Positions 1 to 7,083 of a stretch of DNA of 22,822 nt are shown piece after piece. The notes under the pieces were generated by a model. The model did not search any database and was not told the origin of the DNA. It saw only the letters and a list, made by a program, of their open reading frames with translations. The stretch spans positions 1 through 22,822 of the forward strand of contig SFOX01000023.1 of NCBI GenBank assembly GCA_004552305.1. Direction: 5' to 3'. Each line of letters begins with the position of its first letter. Within the stretch, counting starts at the first letter, position 1. The translations under genes and the position numbers were made by a program. Origin of the DNA: Subdoligranulum variabile. GTDB taxonomy: Bacteria; Bacillota; Clostridia; Oscillospirales; Ruminococcaceae.

Positions 1-84
1 TTTGATGTGCAAAGCATCGAGGACCGCAAAATTTTGTGGGCGGTGGCGCGCAAGATCGTCCCCGAAAAAGAGGACGAGGAATAA
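1..84 (+). CDS. C-terminal fragment of an unrecognised protein
   Basis: Frame 1 is open from the window edge to a TAA at 82-84 and encodes 27 residues ending in KIVPEKEDEE. The tail is highly charged and is followed about 20 bases later by a clear intrinsic terminator, which supports it as a genuine gene end. The fragment is too short to assign a family. The overlapping frame-2 reading continues into the downstream repeat and is not credible. Confidence 0.6.
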   Translation, partial: FDVQSIEDRKILWAVARKIVPEKEDEE

Positions 85-104
85 TTTTGTAAAGTTGATG
101 CAAA

Positions 105-135
105 GCAAAAAGGACGCGAAAGCGTCCTTTTTTGC
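105..135 (+). terminator. Intrinsic terminator of the first gene
   Basis: A hairpin with arms AGGACGC and GCGTCCT and a GAAA loop is extended by an A-rich left flank and followed by TTTTTT. It lies 20 bases after the stop at 84. It is nearly symmetric, so it could also work on the minus strand. Confidence 0.85.
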
Positions 136-164
136 TTGTTGTGGGATGTATGGGCGCCGGGGCA

Positions 165-279
165 AGCCTTCCCCTTGGGGGGAAGGTGGCGCGCTTGCGC
201 GCCGGATGAGGGGGAAATGTCCGGAAGGCTCCCCCTCATCAGTCACCTGCGGTGACAGCTTCCCCCAAAGGGGGAAGCC
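165..279. repeat. Family A nested-palindrome element, copy 1
   Basis: A 115-bp element made of nested inverted repeats. Each end is a hairpin of the form CTTCCCC...GGGGAAG. Inside are a GGCGCGC/GCGCGCC hairpin and a GTCACC/GGTGAC hairpin, and a central long-range stem GATGAGGGGG with CCCCCTCATC. It therefore folds as a cruciform or cloverleaf on either strand. Further copies lie at 9695-9806 and 14145-14259, with a fragment at 18519-18542. Relative to the lipoprotein gene (minus strand, stop at 330) the GGCTTCCCCC end follows the stop codon, as in the other full copies. No coding content. Confidence 0.85.
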
Positions 280-329
280 ATAGCTGCCGTTATGTCCCGC
301 CCCGGCACCGCAGCCCGACAAACTGGAAT

Positions 330-830
330 TTATTTTGGCAAATCATCTTCCGCTTTAAAATTCACATTACTGCCATCGATCGAGATTGTGATCGTGTAGT
401 TATAGATTATACCATCTTCTGTTTCCAGCTTAAATGTTACCGCACCACCTCCGAGATACTGAAAATCAGGTTCGTCAGACATTCTTGCATATGTGCCATA
501 CTGTTGAAAGTATCCGTCTGCATCAAAGAACGCAACATTGCTTGATTGCTCCTTATCGTTCCGGAAGAGTACTGCACCAACACGGTCACTGGCATGATCT
601 GGAATTAAAACACAGTCTATGTATTCCCAATCTGTTTCTTGCACAAGAGAGAACATAGACACAATATCTTGTTCAGACCAGATTTTTCCTCCATTCAGAT
701 TACTGATATCTGTATTCTGAACCGGATTGCTGGCAGAATCTGATGTTTCTGGCATGGCGTCTTTGCTGCTACAGGCGGACATTCCTAATACACAAACCGT
801 CATGAAAATAAAAAGCAATGCTCTCTTCAT
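330..830 (-). CDS. Small A/T-rich lipoprotein of unknown function
   Basis: A 166-residue protein with a lipoprotein signal peptide: MKRALLFIFMTVCVLGMSAC, basic N-terminus, hydrophobic core and a lipobox ending at Cys20, so it should be lipid-anchored on the outer face of the membrane. After the Cys is a Ser/Asp/Asn-rich linker (about 21-45), then a roughly 120-residue domain with alternating aromatic and charged segments that I do not recognise. A GGAGG ribosome binding site lies 8 bases before the ATG at 830. Its base composition differs sharply from its neighbours: four sampled 60-base lines inside the gene contain 100 G/C out of 240, whereas a comparable aroD line has 40 of 60. This points to recent acquisition (inference). 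It lies downstream of aroD on the same strand. Confidence 0.8.
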   Translation of the reverse strand: MKRALLFIFMTVCVLGMSACSSKDAMPETSDSASNPVQNTDISNLNGGKIWSEQDIVSMFSLVQETDWEYIDCVLIPDHASDRVGAVLFRNDKEQSSNVAFFDADGYFQQYGTYARMSDEPDFQYLGGGAVTFKLETEDGIIYNYTITISIDGSNVNFKAEDDLPK

Positions 831-880
831 ATGAATACCTCCACAAATTCCGATTTGTCTTTCTTAACCCAACCCCACTC

Positions 881-1615
881 TCATTTCTGCTTTTCCAGCC
901 AATCGTACAAGGCTGCGGCGGCGGGCTGACCGGGCGCGCTGGCGGTTCCCAGCGTGCCGAAGGTCGCGCAGCTGCCGAACGCCCCGCCGCAAAAGCGGGT
1001 AATTTCGCCCAGCTTGCCCATGCTCATCGTCAAAAAATGCCCGCCGGGGCAGGCATCGGCGGCGTCGGCGGTTGCCTGCAGCAGCCGGGCGGCGTCGGCG
1101 GCAGTGCGCGGCATCACCGCCAGCTTGGCGATATCCGCGCCCGCGCGCTGCATGGCCAGCAGCGTTTCGGTCATGGCGGCGGTGGCGGGGGTGCTGTCAA
1201 AATGATGCTCGCTGAAAATCACCCGCACATTGTTTTGCTGCGCGGCTGCCAGCAGCACGGCGCGGTGGGCGGCGGCAGGCAGCCACTCGATGTCCAAAAA
1301 GTCCATACCGCCCGTCTGCAGCAGCTGCAGGCAGACATCGCGGTAGGCATCGGCGGTAAAGGGTGCCTCGCCCCCTTCGGCGGCGGTGCGCAGGGTGACG
1401 ATCAGCGGCTTGTGCAGCGCGGCGCGCACCGCACAAAGCGCGTCGGTATAGGCTTCGCGCGGCAGCGGGTCCAGACGCAGCTCGGCAAGCTCCGCCACGG
1501 GGCTGGCTTCGGCGGCAGCGGTCTGCGCGGACAGCGCCGCTAAATTGCGGGCAAACAGCGGCACAATGACGCGCGGGCGCTTGGGCGAAAACTCCATATC
1601 TCGGACAATCAGCAT
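881..1615 (-). CDS. aroD: 3-dehydroquinate dehydratase, type I
   Basis: A 244-residue cytosolic enzyme of the shikimate pathway converting 3-dehydroquinate to 3-dehydroshikimate by Schiff-base chemistry. Visible type I motifs are ELRLDPL (45-51; Glu and Arg bind substrate), SEHHFDSTP (135-143, catalytic His137), AKLAVMP (163-169, Schiff-base Lys164), MSMGKLGEITR (197-207, Arg207) and the C-terminal GTASAPGQ loop. Length matches the family. The start at 1615 is supported by AAGGGG five bases upstream, a site that overlaps the stop codon of the upstream kinase-like gene and suggests translational coupling. No other aro gene is in the window, so this copy is away from any larger shikimate operon seen here. 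Confidence 0.93.
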   Translation of the reverse strand: MLIVRDMEFSPKRPRVIVPLFARNLAALSAQTAAAEASPVAELAELRLDPLPREAYTDALCAVRAALHKPLIVTLRTAAEGGEAPFTADAYRDVCLQLLQTGGMDFLDIEWLPAAAHRAVLLAAAQQNNVRVIFSEHHFDSTPATAAMTETLLAMQRAGADIAKLAVMPRTAADAARLLQATADAADACPGGHFLTMSMGKLGEITRFCGGAFGSCATFGTLGTASAPGQPAAAALYDWLEKQK

Positions 1616-1624
1616 ACGAACCCC

Positions 1625-2218
1625 TTACTTGATATCCTTCGCCGCCGCCAGCAGCAGCTCGTAGGCTTTGTCAAAGCCCAGCTTGCCGGTGTTCAGCGTC
1701 AGGTCGTAGTTGCGGCTGTCGGCGTACAGGTGCCCTGTGTAGCGGGTGCAGAAATCCTGCCGGGCGCGGTCCACCGCGAGCATATCCTTTTCGATCTGGT
1801 CGCGGGTGGCGTCGGGCATCAGCTCCTGCATATGGCGGATGCGGAAATACTTGTCCGCGTGTACAAAAACGCGCAGCGTGTGGTCAAATTCGCGCAGGAT
1901 ATAGTCCGCGTTGCGCCCCACAATGACGCAGCTTTCGTGCTCTGCCAGCTGGCGGATGGCCGCCACCTGCGCGTTCCACAGCTCCTCGCCAAGCGGGCGG
2001 CTGTAGAAGTTGAACAGGCTTTGGGTAAAGCCGAACTCGTGCGGCACGCGCTCGTCCCATTGGCGCACCTGCGCGGGAGTCAGGTGTGCGCTGGCCTTGG
2101 CGGTTTGCAGAATAATGTCGCGGTCGTAATATTCAATGCCCAAATCCTTTGCCAGACGGCGTCCCAGCGTGCTGCCGCCGGCACCGAAATCGCGGGCGAT
2201 GGTAATAATGCGTCGCAT
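1625..2218 (-). CDS. Cytidylate kinase-like family protein
   Basis: A 197-residue P-loop protein of the cytidylate-kinase-like type. The N-terminus MRRIITIARDFGAGGSTLGR contains a GxGGSTLGRRLA nucleotide-binding loop, followed by GIEYYDRDII, a typical early segment of these proteins. Later segments VIVGRNADYIL, LRVFVHADKYFRIRHM and NYDLTLNTGKLG resemble the lid and core of cytidylate kinase. Canonical Cmk proteins are longer and built differently, so the true substrate is uncertain. GGGAGGT lies six bases before the ATG. Its stop is only nine bases before aroD, so the two are probably one transcript. No clear consensus promoter was found, although TACAAT at 2264-2269 could be a -10. Confidence 0.85.
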   Translation of the reverse strand: MRRIITIARDFGAGGSTLGRRLAKDLGIEYYDRDIILQTAKASAHLTPAQVRQWDERVPHEFGFTQSLFNFYSRPLGEELWNAQVAAIRQLAEHESCVIVGRNADYILREFDHTLRVFVHADKYFRIRHMQELMPDATRDQIEKDMLAVDRARQDFCTRYTGHLYADSRNYDLTLNTGKLGFDKAYELLLAAAKDIK

Positions 2219-2301
2219 AAAATGACCTCCCCATATAGTAAATAAGCAATTGCCTTATCCTTATTGTACCAAAATGCCGCGCAAATGCAAGCGCTGGCGT
2301 T

Positions 2302-2335
2302 CGTCAAATTTCAGCAAATTTTTCGTAATTTGACG
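2302..2335. promoter_or_regulatory. Inverted repeat, possible operator in the divergent intergenic region
   Basis: CGTCAAATT at 2302-2310 and its exact reverse complement AATTTGACG at 2327-2335 are separated by 16 A/T-rich bases. The pair lies just upstream of the MFS promoter's -35 box and between two divergent genes, a normal operator position. No regulator gene lies adjacent, so the ligand is unknown. It could also form a weak hairpin. Confidence 0.4.
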
Positions 2336-2343
2336 CAAAAATA

Positions 2344-2372
2344 TAGACAAAGTGTTCAATTGATGATACAAT
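2344..2372 (+). promoter_or_regulatory. Sigma-A-type promoter of the MFS gene
   Basis: TAGACA (2344-2349), 17 bases, then TACAAT (2367-2372): five of six matches to each consensus hexamer with ideal spacing. The predicted start falls near 2379, leaving a leader of about 40 bases before the GTG start at 2419. Confidence 0.65.
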
Positions 2373-2418
2373 AGTGCCAACAGGGGGCGATCCCGCCCCG
2401 CAAGTAAGGAGAATTGTT

Positions 2419-3750
2419 GTGAAACTGAACAACCGCCGCACCATTTTGGTGGGTCTTGCGTTTTTGTCGATCTGCACCTTTTGGCAGATGTACGACAGCG
2501 TTATGACCTTGATTTTGACCGACACCTTTCAGCTGAACGAAACCTTCGCCGGTGCCATTATGGCGGCGGACAACGTACTGGCGCTGTTTTTGCTGCCGTT
2601 TTTCGGTGCCTTGTCTGACAAGACCAGCACCAGGATCGGGCGGCGTATGCCGTTTATCGTGGGCGGCACGGCAGCCGCTGCCATTTTGATGAACCTGATT
2701 CCCCTGCTGGATGACCGCTACGCCGCCAACCCCGCGCCGGGTACGCTGGCGCTGTTTATCGTGGTGCTGGGGCTGCTGCTGGTTGCCATGGGTACCTACC
2801 GTTCGCCGGCGGTCGCCCTGATGCCCGACGTCACCCCCAAGCCGCTGCGCAGCCGCGCCAACGCCATCATCAACCTGATGGGTGCCGTGGGCGGCATTTT
2901 GTACCTGGGTCTGGCGGCGGTGCTGTATCCCGCGTCCAAAACCAAGGGGCTGGCGCACGTCAGCTACCGCCCGCTGTTCTTTATTGTTTCGATGATCATG
3001 GTCACGGCGGTGCTGATTTTGTACCTGACCATCCAGGAACCCAAGCTGGGGGCGGAAAACCAGGCGCTGGAGGCAGCGCACCCCGAATGGAACCTTGCCG
3101 CCGACGACGGCACCGGGCATGAGGTTCTGCCCGCGCCGGTCAAGCGCAGCCTGACCTTTTTGCTGATTTCCATCTCGCTGTGGTTTATCGGCTATAACGG
3201 CGTTACAACGTGGTTTACCAAGTATGTTGAGGCCGTTATGGGCGAGGGGCTGGGCGGTGCGTCCACCTGCCTGCTGGTCGCCACGGCGGGCGCGATCGTG
3301 TCGTACATTCCCATCGGCGCGCTGGCTGCCAAGATCGGGCGCAAGCGCACCATCCAGTGCGGCATTGTGCTGCTTGCCGCCTGCTTTATGCTGGGCTACC
3401 TGCTGACGACGATGTATTCCTCCATCCAGCCGATCATGTATGTGGTGTTTGCGCTGGTGGGTCTGGCGTGGGCCGGCATCAATGTCAACTCGCTGCCCAT
3501 GGTCGTGGAAATGTGCCGCGGCAGCGACATCGGCAAATTTACCGGCTATTACTACACCTTCTCGATGGCGGCGCAGGTCATCACCCCCATTGTGGCGGGC
3601 AGCCTGATGCGTGCCATTGACTACCGCGTGCTGTTCCCCTACGCTGCGACCTTTGTGGCGCTGAGCTTTGTGACGATGTGCTTTGTGCGCCACGGCGACA
3701 CCAAGGCGCAGGCGAAAAAGGGCTTGGAAGCGTTTGAGGATATGGACTAA
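2419..3750 (+). CDS. MFS transporter, SLC45/GPH-like
   Basis: A 443-residue integral membrane protein with about 12 hydrophobic segments. The segment after TM2, SDKTSTRIGRRMPFIVGG, is the conserved MFS loop-2 motif in the form seen in SLC45-like sugar/proton symporters, and PDVTPKPLRSRANAIINL after TM4 fits the same group. A charged linker (about residues 203-235) separates the halves. The second half carries the equivalent GALAAKIGRKRTIQ. I place the start at the GTG at 2419, seven bases after AAGGAG; an earlier in-frame GTG at 2374 overlaps the promoter and has no ribosome binding site. It is a single-gene unit ending in a strong terminator. Substrate cannot be read from sequence; a sugar is plausible. 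Confidence 0.88.
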   Translation: MKLNNRRTILVGLAFLSICTFWQMYDSVMTLILTDTFQLNETFAGAIMAADNVLALFLLPFFGALSDKTSTRIGRRMPFIVGGTAAAAILMNLIPLLDDRYAANPAPGTLALFIVVLGLLLVAMGTYRSPAVALMPDVTPKPLRSRANAIINLMGAVGGILYLGLAAVLYPASKTKGLAHVSYRPLFFIVSMIMVTAVLILYLTIQEPKLGAENQALEAAHPEWNLAADDGTGHEVLPAPVKRSLTFLLISISLWFIGYNGVTTWFTKYVEAVMGEGLGGASTCLLVATAGAIVSYIPIGALAAKIGRKRTIQCGIVLLAACFMLGYLLTTMYSSIQPIMYVVFALVGLAWAGINVNSLPMVVEMCRGSDIGKFTGYYYTFSMAAQVITPIVAGSLMRAIDYRVLFPYAATFVALSFVTMCFVRHGDTKAQAKKGLEAFEDMD

Positions 3751-3764
3751 GCTGATTTTTTGAA

Positions 3765-3804
3765 AAAACCACCCCCGGCAGCCAAAGCTGCCGGGGGTGG
3801 TTTT
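3765..3804 (+). terminator. Strong bidirectional terminator after the MFS gene
   Basis: Perfect 18-bp stem, arms starting AAAACCACCCCCGGCAGC, with a CAAA loop and U/A runs on both sides, 14 bases after the MFS stop. Confidence 0.92.
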
Positions 3805-3816
3805 GCCCGGGAAAAC

Positions 3817-3985
3817 CTTTTTTCGGGTAGTAATGTAGGGATGGGTCTTGACCCATCCGCACCGCTGGCTGTGCGCAGCGCATAAAATCGCGCCGAACGG
3901 CGCGCGTTTTCACGGTATATCGTACTATCGGCTAGACCGCACGGAACGGTCAAGACCGTTCCCTACAAACCTAACGAAGGTTCGC
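3817..3985 (+). repeat. Family B element, copy 1 (two palindrome cassettes)
   Basis: About 170 bp, starting CTTTTTTCGGGTAGTAATG and framed by TGTAGGG (3834-3840) and CCCTACA (3961-3967). The first cassette is the palindrome GGATGGGTCTTGACCCATCC (3839-3858). The second is GGAACGGTCAAGACCGTTCC (3943-3962). Between them is a conserved GCTGGCTGTGCGCAGCGC segment and a GCGCCGAACGGCGC hairpin. The same element occurs inverted at 7084-7268 and 11291-11536. In all three the CGGGTAGTAATG end lies nearest the stop codon of the preceding gene. Confidence 0.85.
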
Positions 3986-4022
3986 TGTTATCGCAAAAAT
4001 TTACAATAACCGCCAAATCCCT

Positions 4023-4470
4023 CGGCGGGGTGGGGTCACCCCGCCCTACGGGGCGATAAAAATACGTTGCGCGGTAGGGGCGGGGTATGCCCCGCCCGCG
4101 ACCGAATCTTATAATGAATATAACGGGTTGGTTTGTAGGGGCGGCATATAGGCCGCCCGTTGCAGCCACACCGGCAATGCAATATAACGGGTAAACGCCA
4201 CGGGCGAGCCATGCTCGCCCCTACAACCGAATAGGCAAATTGCGCTAACCGCACGATTCCTGCGGCGGGGTGGGGTCACCCCGCCCTACGGGGCGATAAA
4301 AATACGTTGCGCGGTAGGGGCGGGGTATGCCCCGCCCGCGACCGAATATTATAATGAATATAACGGGTTGGTTTGTAGGGGCGGCATATAGGCCGCCCGT
4401 TGCAGCCGTACCGGCAATGCAATATAACGGGTAGACCGCACGGGACGCATATATGCGTCCCCTACAAACC
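4023..4470 (+). repeat. 240-bp-offset tandem duplication of family D plus family C palindromic elements
   Basis: Bases 4023-4200 recur at 4263-4440 with exact 240-base offset and only six substitutions over 178 bases. Each unit contains family D (GCGGGGTGGGGTCACCCCGC, then GGGGCGATAAAAATACG and the palindrome GGGGCGGGGTATGCCCCGCC) followed by family C (TGTAGGGG, first palindrome around GGCATATAGGCC, CCCGTTGCAGCC, ACGGGTA, then a second palindrome and CCCTACA). The second palindrome differs: GGGCGAGCCATGCTCGCCC in unit 1, GGGACGCATATATGCGTCCC in unit 2. No coding potential. Confidence 0.9.
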
Positions 4471-4549
4471 TGCCGGAAAATTCGCACTACCCGCAAAACG
4501 GCAGGGCATGGCAATAAAAATCATTGTCCCGCAATTTTACGGCAAAACA

Positions 4550-4581
4550 AAAACGAGGCGGCCACTGCCCCGCCTCGTTTT
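4550..4581 (-). terminator. Intrinsic terminator of the putative small RNA
   Basis: Arms AAAACGAGGCGG and CCGCCTCGTTTT enclose an eight-base loop; on the minus strand the hairpin is followed by TTTTTGTTTT. The nearest minus-strand gene upstream (argD) already has its own terminator at 4922-4959, so this hairpin most likely ends a separate transcript starting near 4747. Confidence 0.8.
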
Positions 4582-4747
4582 CATAAAAAGAAGGAGAAAA
4601 ACAGAACGTCTTGCCGTTTCCTGCAACGAAACGGAACCCACCCCTCTACAAGCAGATGCCCTTCCTTCAGACCCGGCAGGGCGCTCTGGTATTCCTCTTC
4701 TTTATCGAACCACGGGGGTATTTTTTGCCCCTGTGTTATCCTTCGAT
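4550..4747 (-). ncRNA. Putative structured non-coding RNA of about 200 nt
   Basis: A minus-strand transcript is bounded by a good promoter (4754-4782) and an intrinsic terminator (4550-4581) and has no credible ORF. Complementary segments suggest a compact fold. A 5' hairpin pairs ATCGAA (4742-4747) with TTCGAT (4704-4709) and encloses a CAC/GTG plus GGGG/CCCC stem. A long closing helix pairs 4697-4703 with 4587-4593, then 4682-4688 with 4602-4608 (one G-U). Inside are hairpins 4658-4662 with 4678-4682 and 4614-4620 with 4628-4634. Length and rod-like closing helix recall 6S RNA, but I see no diagnostic sequence, so the family is unassigned. It could also be a novel regulatory RNA. Confidence 0.5.
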
Positions 4748-4753
4748 GCTTAC

Positions 4754-4782
4754 ATAGTACACGATTTTTGTCGGAATTTCAA
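4754..4782 (-). promoter_or_regulatory. Promoter of the putative small RNA
   Basis: On the minus strand, TTGAAA (4777-4782), 17 bases, then TACTAT (4754-4759): a close match to the sigma-A consensus. The predicted start is an A at about 4747, where the 5' hairpin begins. No ribosome binding site with a start codon follows. Confidence 0.65.
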
Positions 4783-4921
4783 GGGGTTGTGGTGTACAAT
4801 ATGCTGTAAAATCTATGTATGATTTTGTGCAACCTGCCCTATATTCTGAACAATAGTCCTACTTTACGTCCAATTTATGGCGCAAAGCGCCTGTTTGTAC
4901 GCAAGGCAAAAACAGTGCGAT

Positions 4922-4959
4922 AAAAAACCGGCGCCCGGAAATTTTCCGGGCGCCGGTTT
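4922..4959 (-). terminator. Terminator of the arginine cluster after argD
   Basis: Perfect 17-bp stem with arms AAACCGGCGCCCGGAAA and the reverse complement, followed on the minus strand by TTTTTT, 12 bases past the argD stop. Confidence 0.93.
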
Positions 4960-4970
4960 GGGGGTTGGAT

Positions 4971-6149
4971 TCAGAGTTCCTGCAGCACGTCCCGCAGGGT
5001 GGCAAGCGCGCTGTCCACGTCCGCGCCGGTCAAAATCAGCGGCGGCAGCAGGCGCAGGCGGGTCTTGGCGGTCAGCACCAGCAAACCGCGCTGCTCGGCG
5101 GCGGTGCGCACCGCTGCGGCGCTGATACCGTCCGCAAAGGCGATGCCCACCATCAAGCCCAGCCCGCTGACCTCGGCAACGTGGGGCAGCTGTGCCAGAC
5201 CGGCGCGCAGCCGCGCGGCGCAGGCTCGGACGTTTTGCAGGCACGCCGCATCCAGCGTGTCCAGCACCGCCAGCGCGCCGGCGCAGGCAACCGGGTTGCC
5301 GCCGAAGGTGGACCCGTGCGAACCGGGACCCATAGGCTCGGCTACGCGGCGGGTCATGGCAAAGGCGCCAATGGGCAAGCCGCCGCCCAGCCCCTTGGCC
5401 AGCGTTACGATATCGGGGTGCAGGTCAAACTGCTCACACGCCAAAAAAGTTCCGGTGCGCCCGATGCCGGTCTGCACCTCGTCCACGATGAGCAAAATGT
5501 CCCGCACCTTGCAAAATTCAGCGACAGAACGAACATATTCCCGGTCAAGCGCCACAACGCCGCCCTCGCCCTGCACAAGCTCCAGCATCACGGCGCAGGT
5601 GTCGGCATCGGCGGCGGCTTGCAGCACGGCAAAATCCCCCGCCGGGACGTAGGCAAAATTTTGCGGGAAGGGTCCAAAATCGTGGTGGAACACCTCCTGC
5701 CCGGTGGCGGTCAGGGTGGCAAGGGTGCGCCCGTGGAAGGAGTTGACCAGCGTAATGACCTTGCTGCGGTGTGCGCCGTAGGTATCCACGCTGTATTTGC
5801 GCGCCGCCTTGATGGCACCCTCGTTGGCTTCGGCACCCGAATTGCCGAAAAACACCGCGTCCAGCCCGGTGCGCGCGCAAAGCGCCTCCGCCAAGGCACC
5901 GCACGGCTGGGTGTAGTACAGGTTGGAGGTGTGCTGCAGCGTTGCCGCCTGTTGGGTGACGGCAGCGACCCACGCAGGGTGGCAGTACCCCAGCGAATTT
6001 ACACCGATGCCGGAGGTAAAATCCAGATAGCGCCGTCCCTCGGCGTCGACGGCGTACATCCCCTGCCCTGACACCAGCGCCAGCGGGCTGCGGTTGTAGG
6101 TGTGCAGGACATGGGCATCGTCGCGGCGGATGATTTCAGTTGTGGTCAT
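4971..6149 (-). CDS. argD: Acetylornithine aminotransferase
   Basis: A 392-residue class III PLP aminotransferase converting N-acetylglutamate semialdehyde and glutamate to N-acetylornithine and 2-oxoglutarate. Motifs: TSGIGVNSLGYCHP (45-58), FFGNSGAEANEGAIKAAR (100-117, cofactor phosphate binding), SFHGRT (137-142), LIVDEVQTGIGRTG (220-233, Asp223 to the pyridine nitrogen), and TLAKGLGGGLPIGA (249-262, Schiff-base Lys252). Length and position next to argB favour ArgD over related ornithine or GABA aminotransferases. It is the last gene of the cluster, 18 bases after argB with a GGGGG-type ribosome binding site, and ends in a strong terminator. Confidence 0.95.
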   Translation of the reverse strand: MTTTEIIRRDDAHVLHTYNRSPLALVSGQGMYAVDAEGRRYLDFTSGIGVNSLGYCHPAWVAAVTQQAATLQHTSNLYYTQPCGALAEALCARTGLDAVFFGNSGAEANEGAIKAARKYSVDTYGAHRSKVITLVNSFHGRTLATLTATGQEVFHHDFGPFPQNFAYVPAGDFAVLQAAADADTCAVMLELVQGEGGVVALDREYVRSVAEFCKVRDILLIVDEVQTGIGRTGTFLACEQFDLHPDIVTLAKGLGGGLPIGAFAMTRRVAEPMGPGSHGSTFGGNPVACAGALAVLDTLDAACLQNVRACAARLRAGLAQLPHVAEVSGLGLMVGIAFADGISAAAVRTAAEQRGLLVLTAKTRLRLLPPLILTGADVDSALATLRDVLQEL

Positions 6150-6167
6150 ACAATCCCCCTGTTGGTA

Positions 6168-7016
6168 TCAATCCTGACGGTAAAACATGGTGCCTGCGCC
6201 GCGGTCGCTGAACATTTCCAGCAAGATCGAGTGCGGCACGCGCCCGTCAATGATGACCGCCTCGCGCACGCCCTTGCGGATGGCATCCGCCATACCCTCG
6301 ATCTTGGGCAGCATACCGCCCGCAATGATCCCCTCGCGCTTATACCGCTCGATGTCGCCAAGCTCCACCTCCGGTATCAGCGTTGTTTCGTCGTTTTTGT
6401 CGTACAAAAGCCCGGCGATGTCGGTCATACTGACGAGCTTTTCGGCGTGCAGCGCCACGGCGATCTCGGCGGCGGCGGTGTCGGCGTTGATGTTAAAGGG
6501 CACGCCGTCGCGGTCCATGCCCACCGTGGCGATGACCGGGATAAAGCTGTCGTCCAGCAGGTGGTCGATCAGCGCGGTGTTGACCTTTTCGATCTCGCCC
6601 ACAAAGCCGAGGTCGGCATCCGTCTTGCGGCGGCAGGTGATCATATGCCCGTCCATACCGCAAAGCCCGACTCCGCGCCCCTTCAGCAGCGCCACCAGAT
6701 CCTTGTTGACCTGCCCCGCCAGCACCTGCTGCACGATGTCCATGGTTTCCTTGTCGGTGTAGCGCAGCCCGCCGACAAAGCGGGACTCCTTGCCCACGCG
6801 GGCAAGCATCTCGTTAATGGCGGGACCGCCGCCATGCACCAGCACGACCCGCACGCCCAGCAGCGTCAGGGTGACGAGGTCGTTCATCACCGCAAGTTTG
6901 AGCGTATCATTGACCATGGCGTTGCCGCCGTATTTAATAACCAGCGTTTTACCGTGATATTTTTGGATATACGGCGTTGCCTCGCTGAACAGCAGCGCCA
7001 TTTGTTCGTTTTTCAT
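6168..7016 (-). CDS. argB: Acetylglutamate kinase
   Basis: A 282-residue amino acid kinase phosphorylating N-acetylglutamate. Visible motifs are TLVIKYGGNAM (24-34, phosphate-binding Lys), VVLVHGGGPAINEML, the FVGGLRYTD substrate loop, and FNINADTAAAEIA. The N-terminal helix before the kinase fold (MKNEQMALLFSEATPYIQKY) is the extension found in arginine-inhibited, hexameric acetylglutamate kinases; feedback inhibition by arginine is therefore likely and fits the cyclic pathway implied by ArgJ. I chose the ATG at 7016 because homologues begin here; an in-frame ATG at 7034 would add six residues. It lies 18 bases upstream of argD, and the two form the tightest pair in the cluster. Confidence 0.95.
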   Translation of the reverse strand: MKNEQMALLFSEATPYIQKYHGKTLVIKYGGNAMVNDTLKLAVMNDLVTLTLLGVRVVLVHGGGPAINEMLARVGKESRFVGGLRYTDKETMDIVQQVLAGQVNKDLVALLKGRGVGLCGMDGHMITCRRKTDADLGFVGEIEKVNTALIDHLLDDSFIPVIATVGMDRDGVPFNINADTAAAEIAVALHAEKLVSMTDIAGLLYDKNDETTLIPEVELGDIERYKREGIIAGGMLPKIEGMADAIRKGVREAVIIDGRVPHSILLEMFSDRGAGTMFYRQD

Positions 7017-7083
7017 CGTGTCACTTCCCACCATTCAATTGCCATCCCCGGGAGGGGAAAATCCTGTTTGTCGATACTCCTAC

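Noticed and set aside
2356..3693. 445-codon open frame antisense to the MFS gene
   Set aside because: Its His/Gln/Arg-rich composition is typical of a GC-rich antisense frame, and the plus strand has clear transporter motifs, a promoter and a ribosome binding site.
4023..4470. Possible CRISPR-like array
   Set aside because: Only two long units at 240-base spacing, no short regular repeats with unique spacers, and no cas genes nearby.
4650..4690. Signal recognition particle RNA apical loop, suggested by GGTCTGAAGGAAGGGC
   Set aside because: The conserved GGAAGGAAGCAGC block and its paired partner are not present, so the likeness is superficial.
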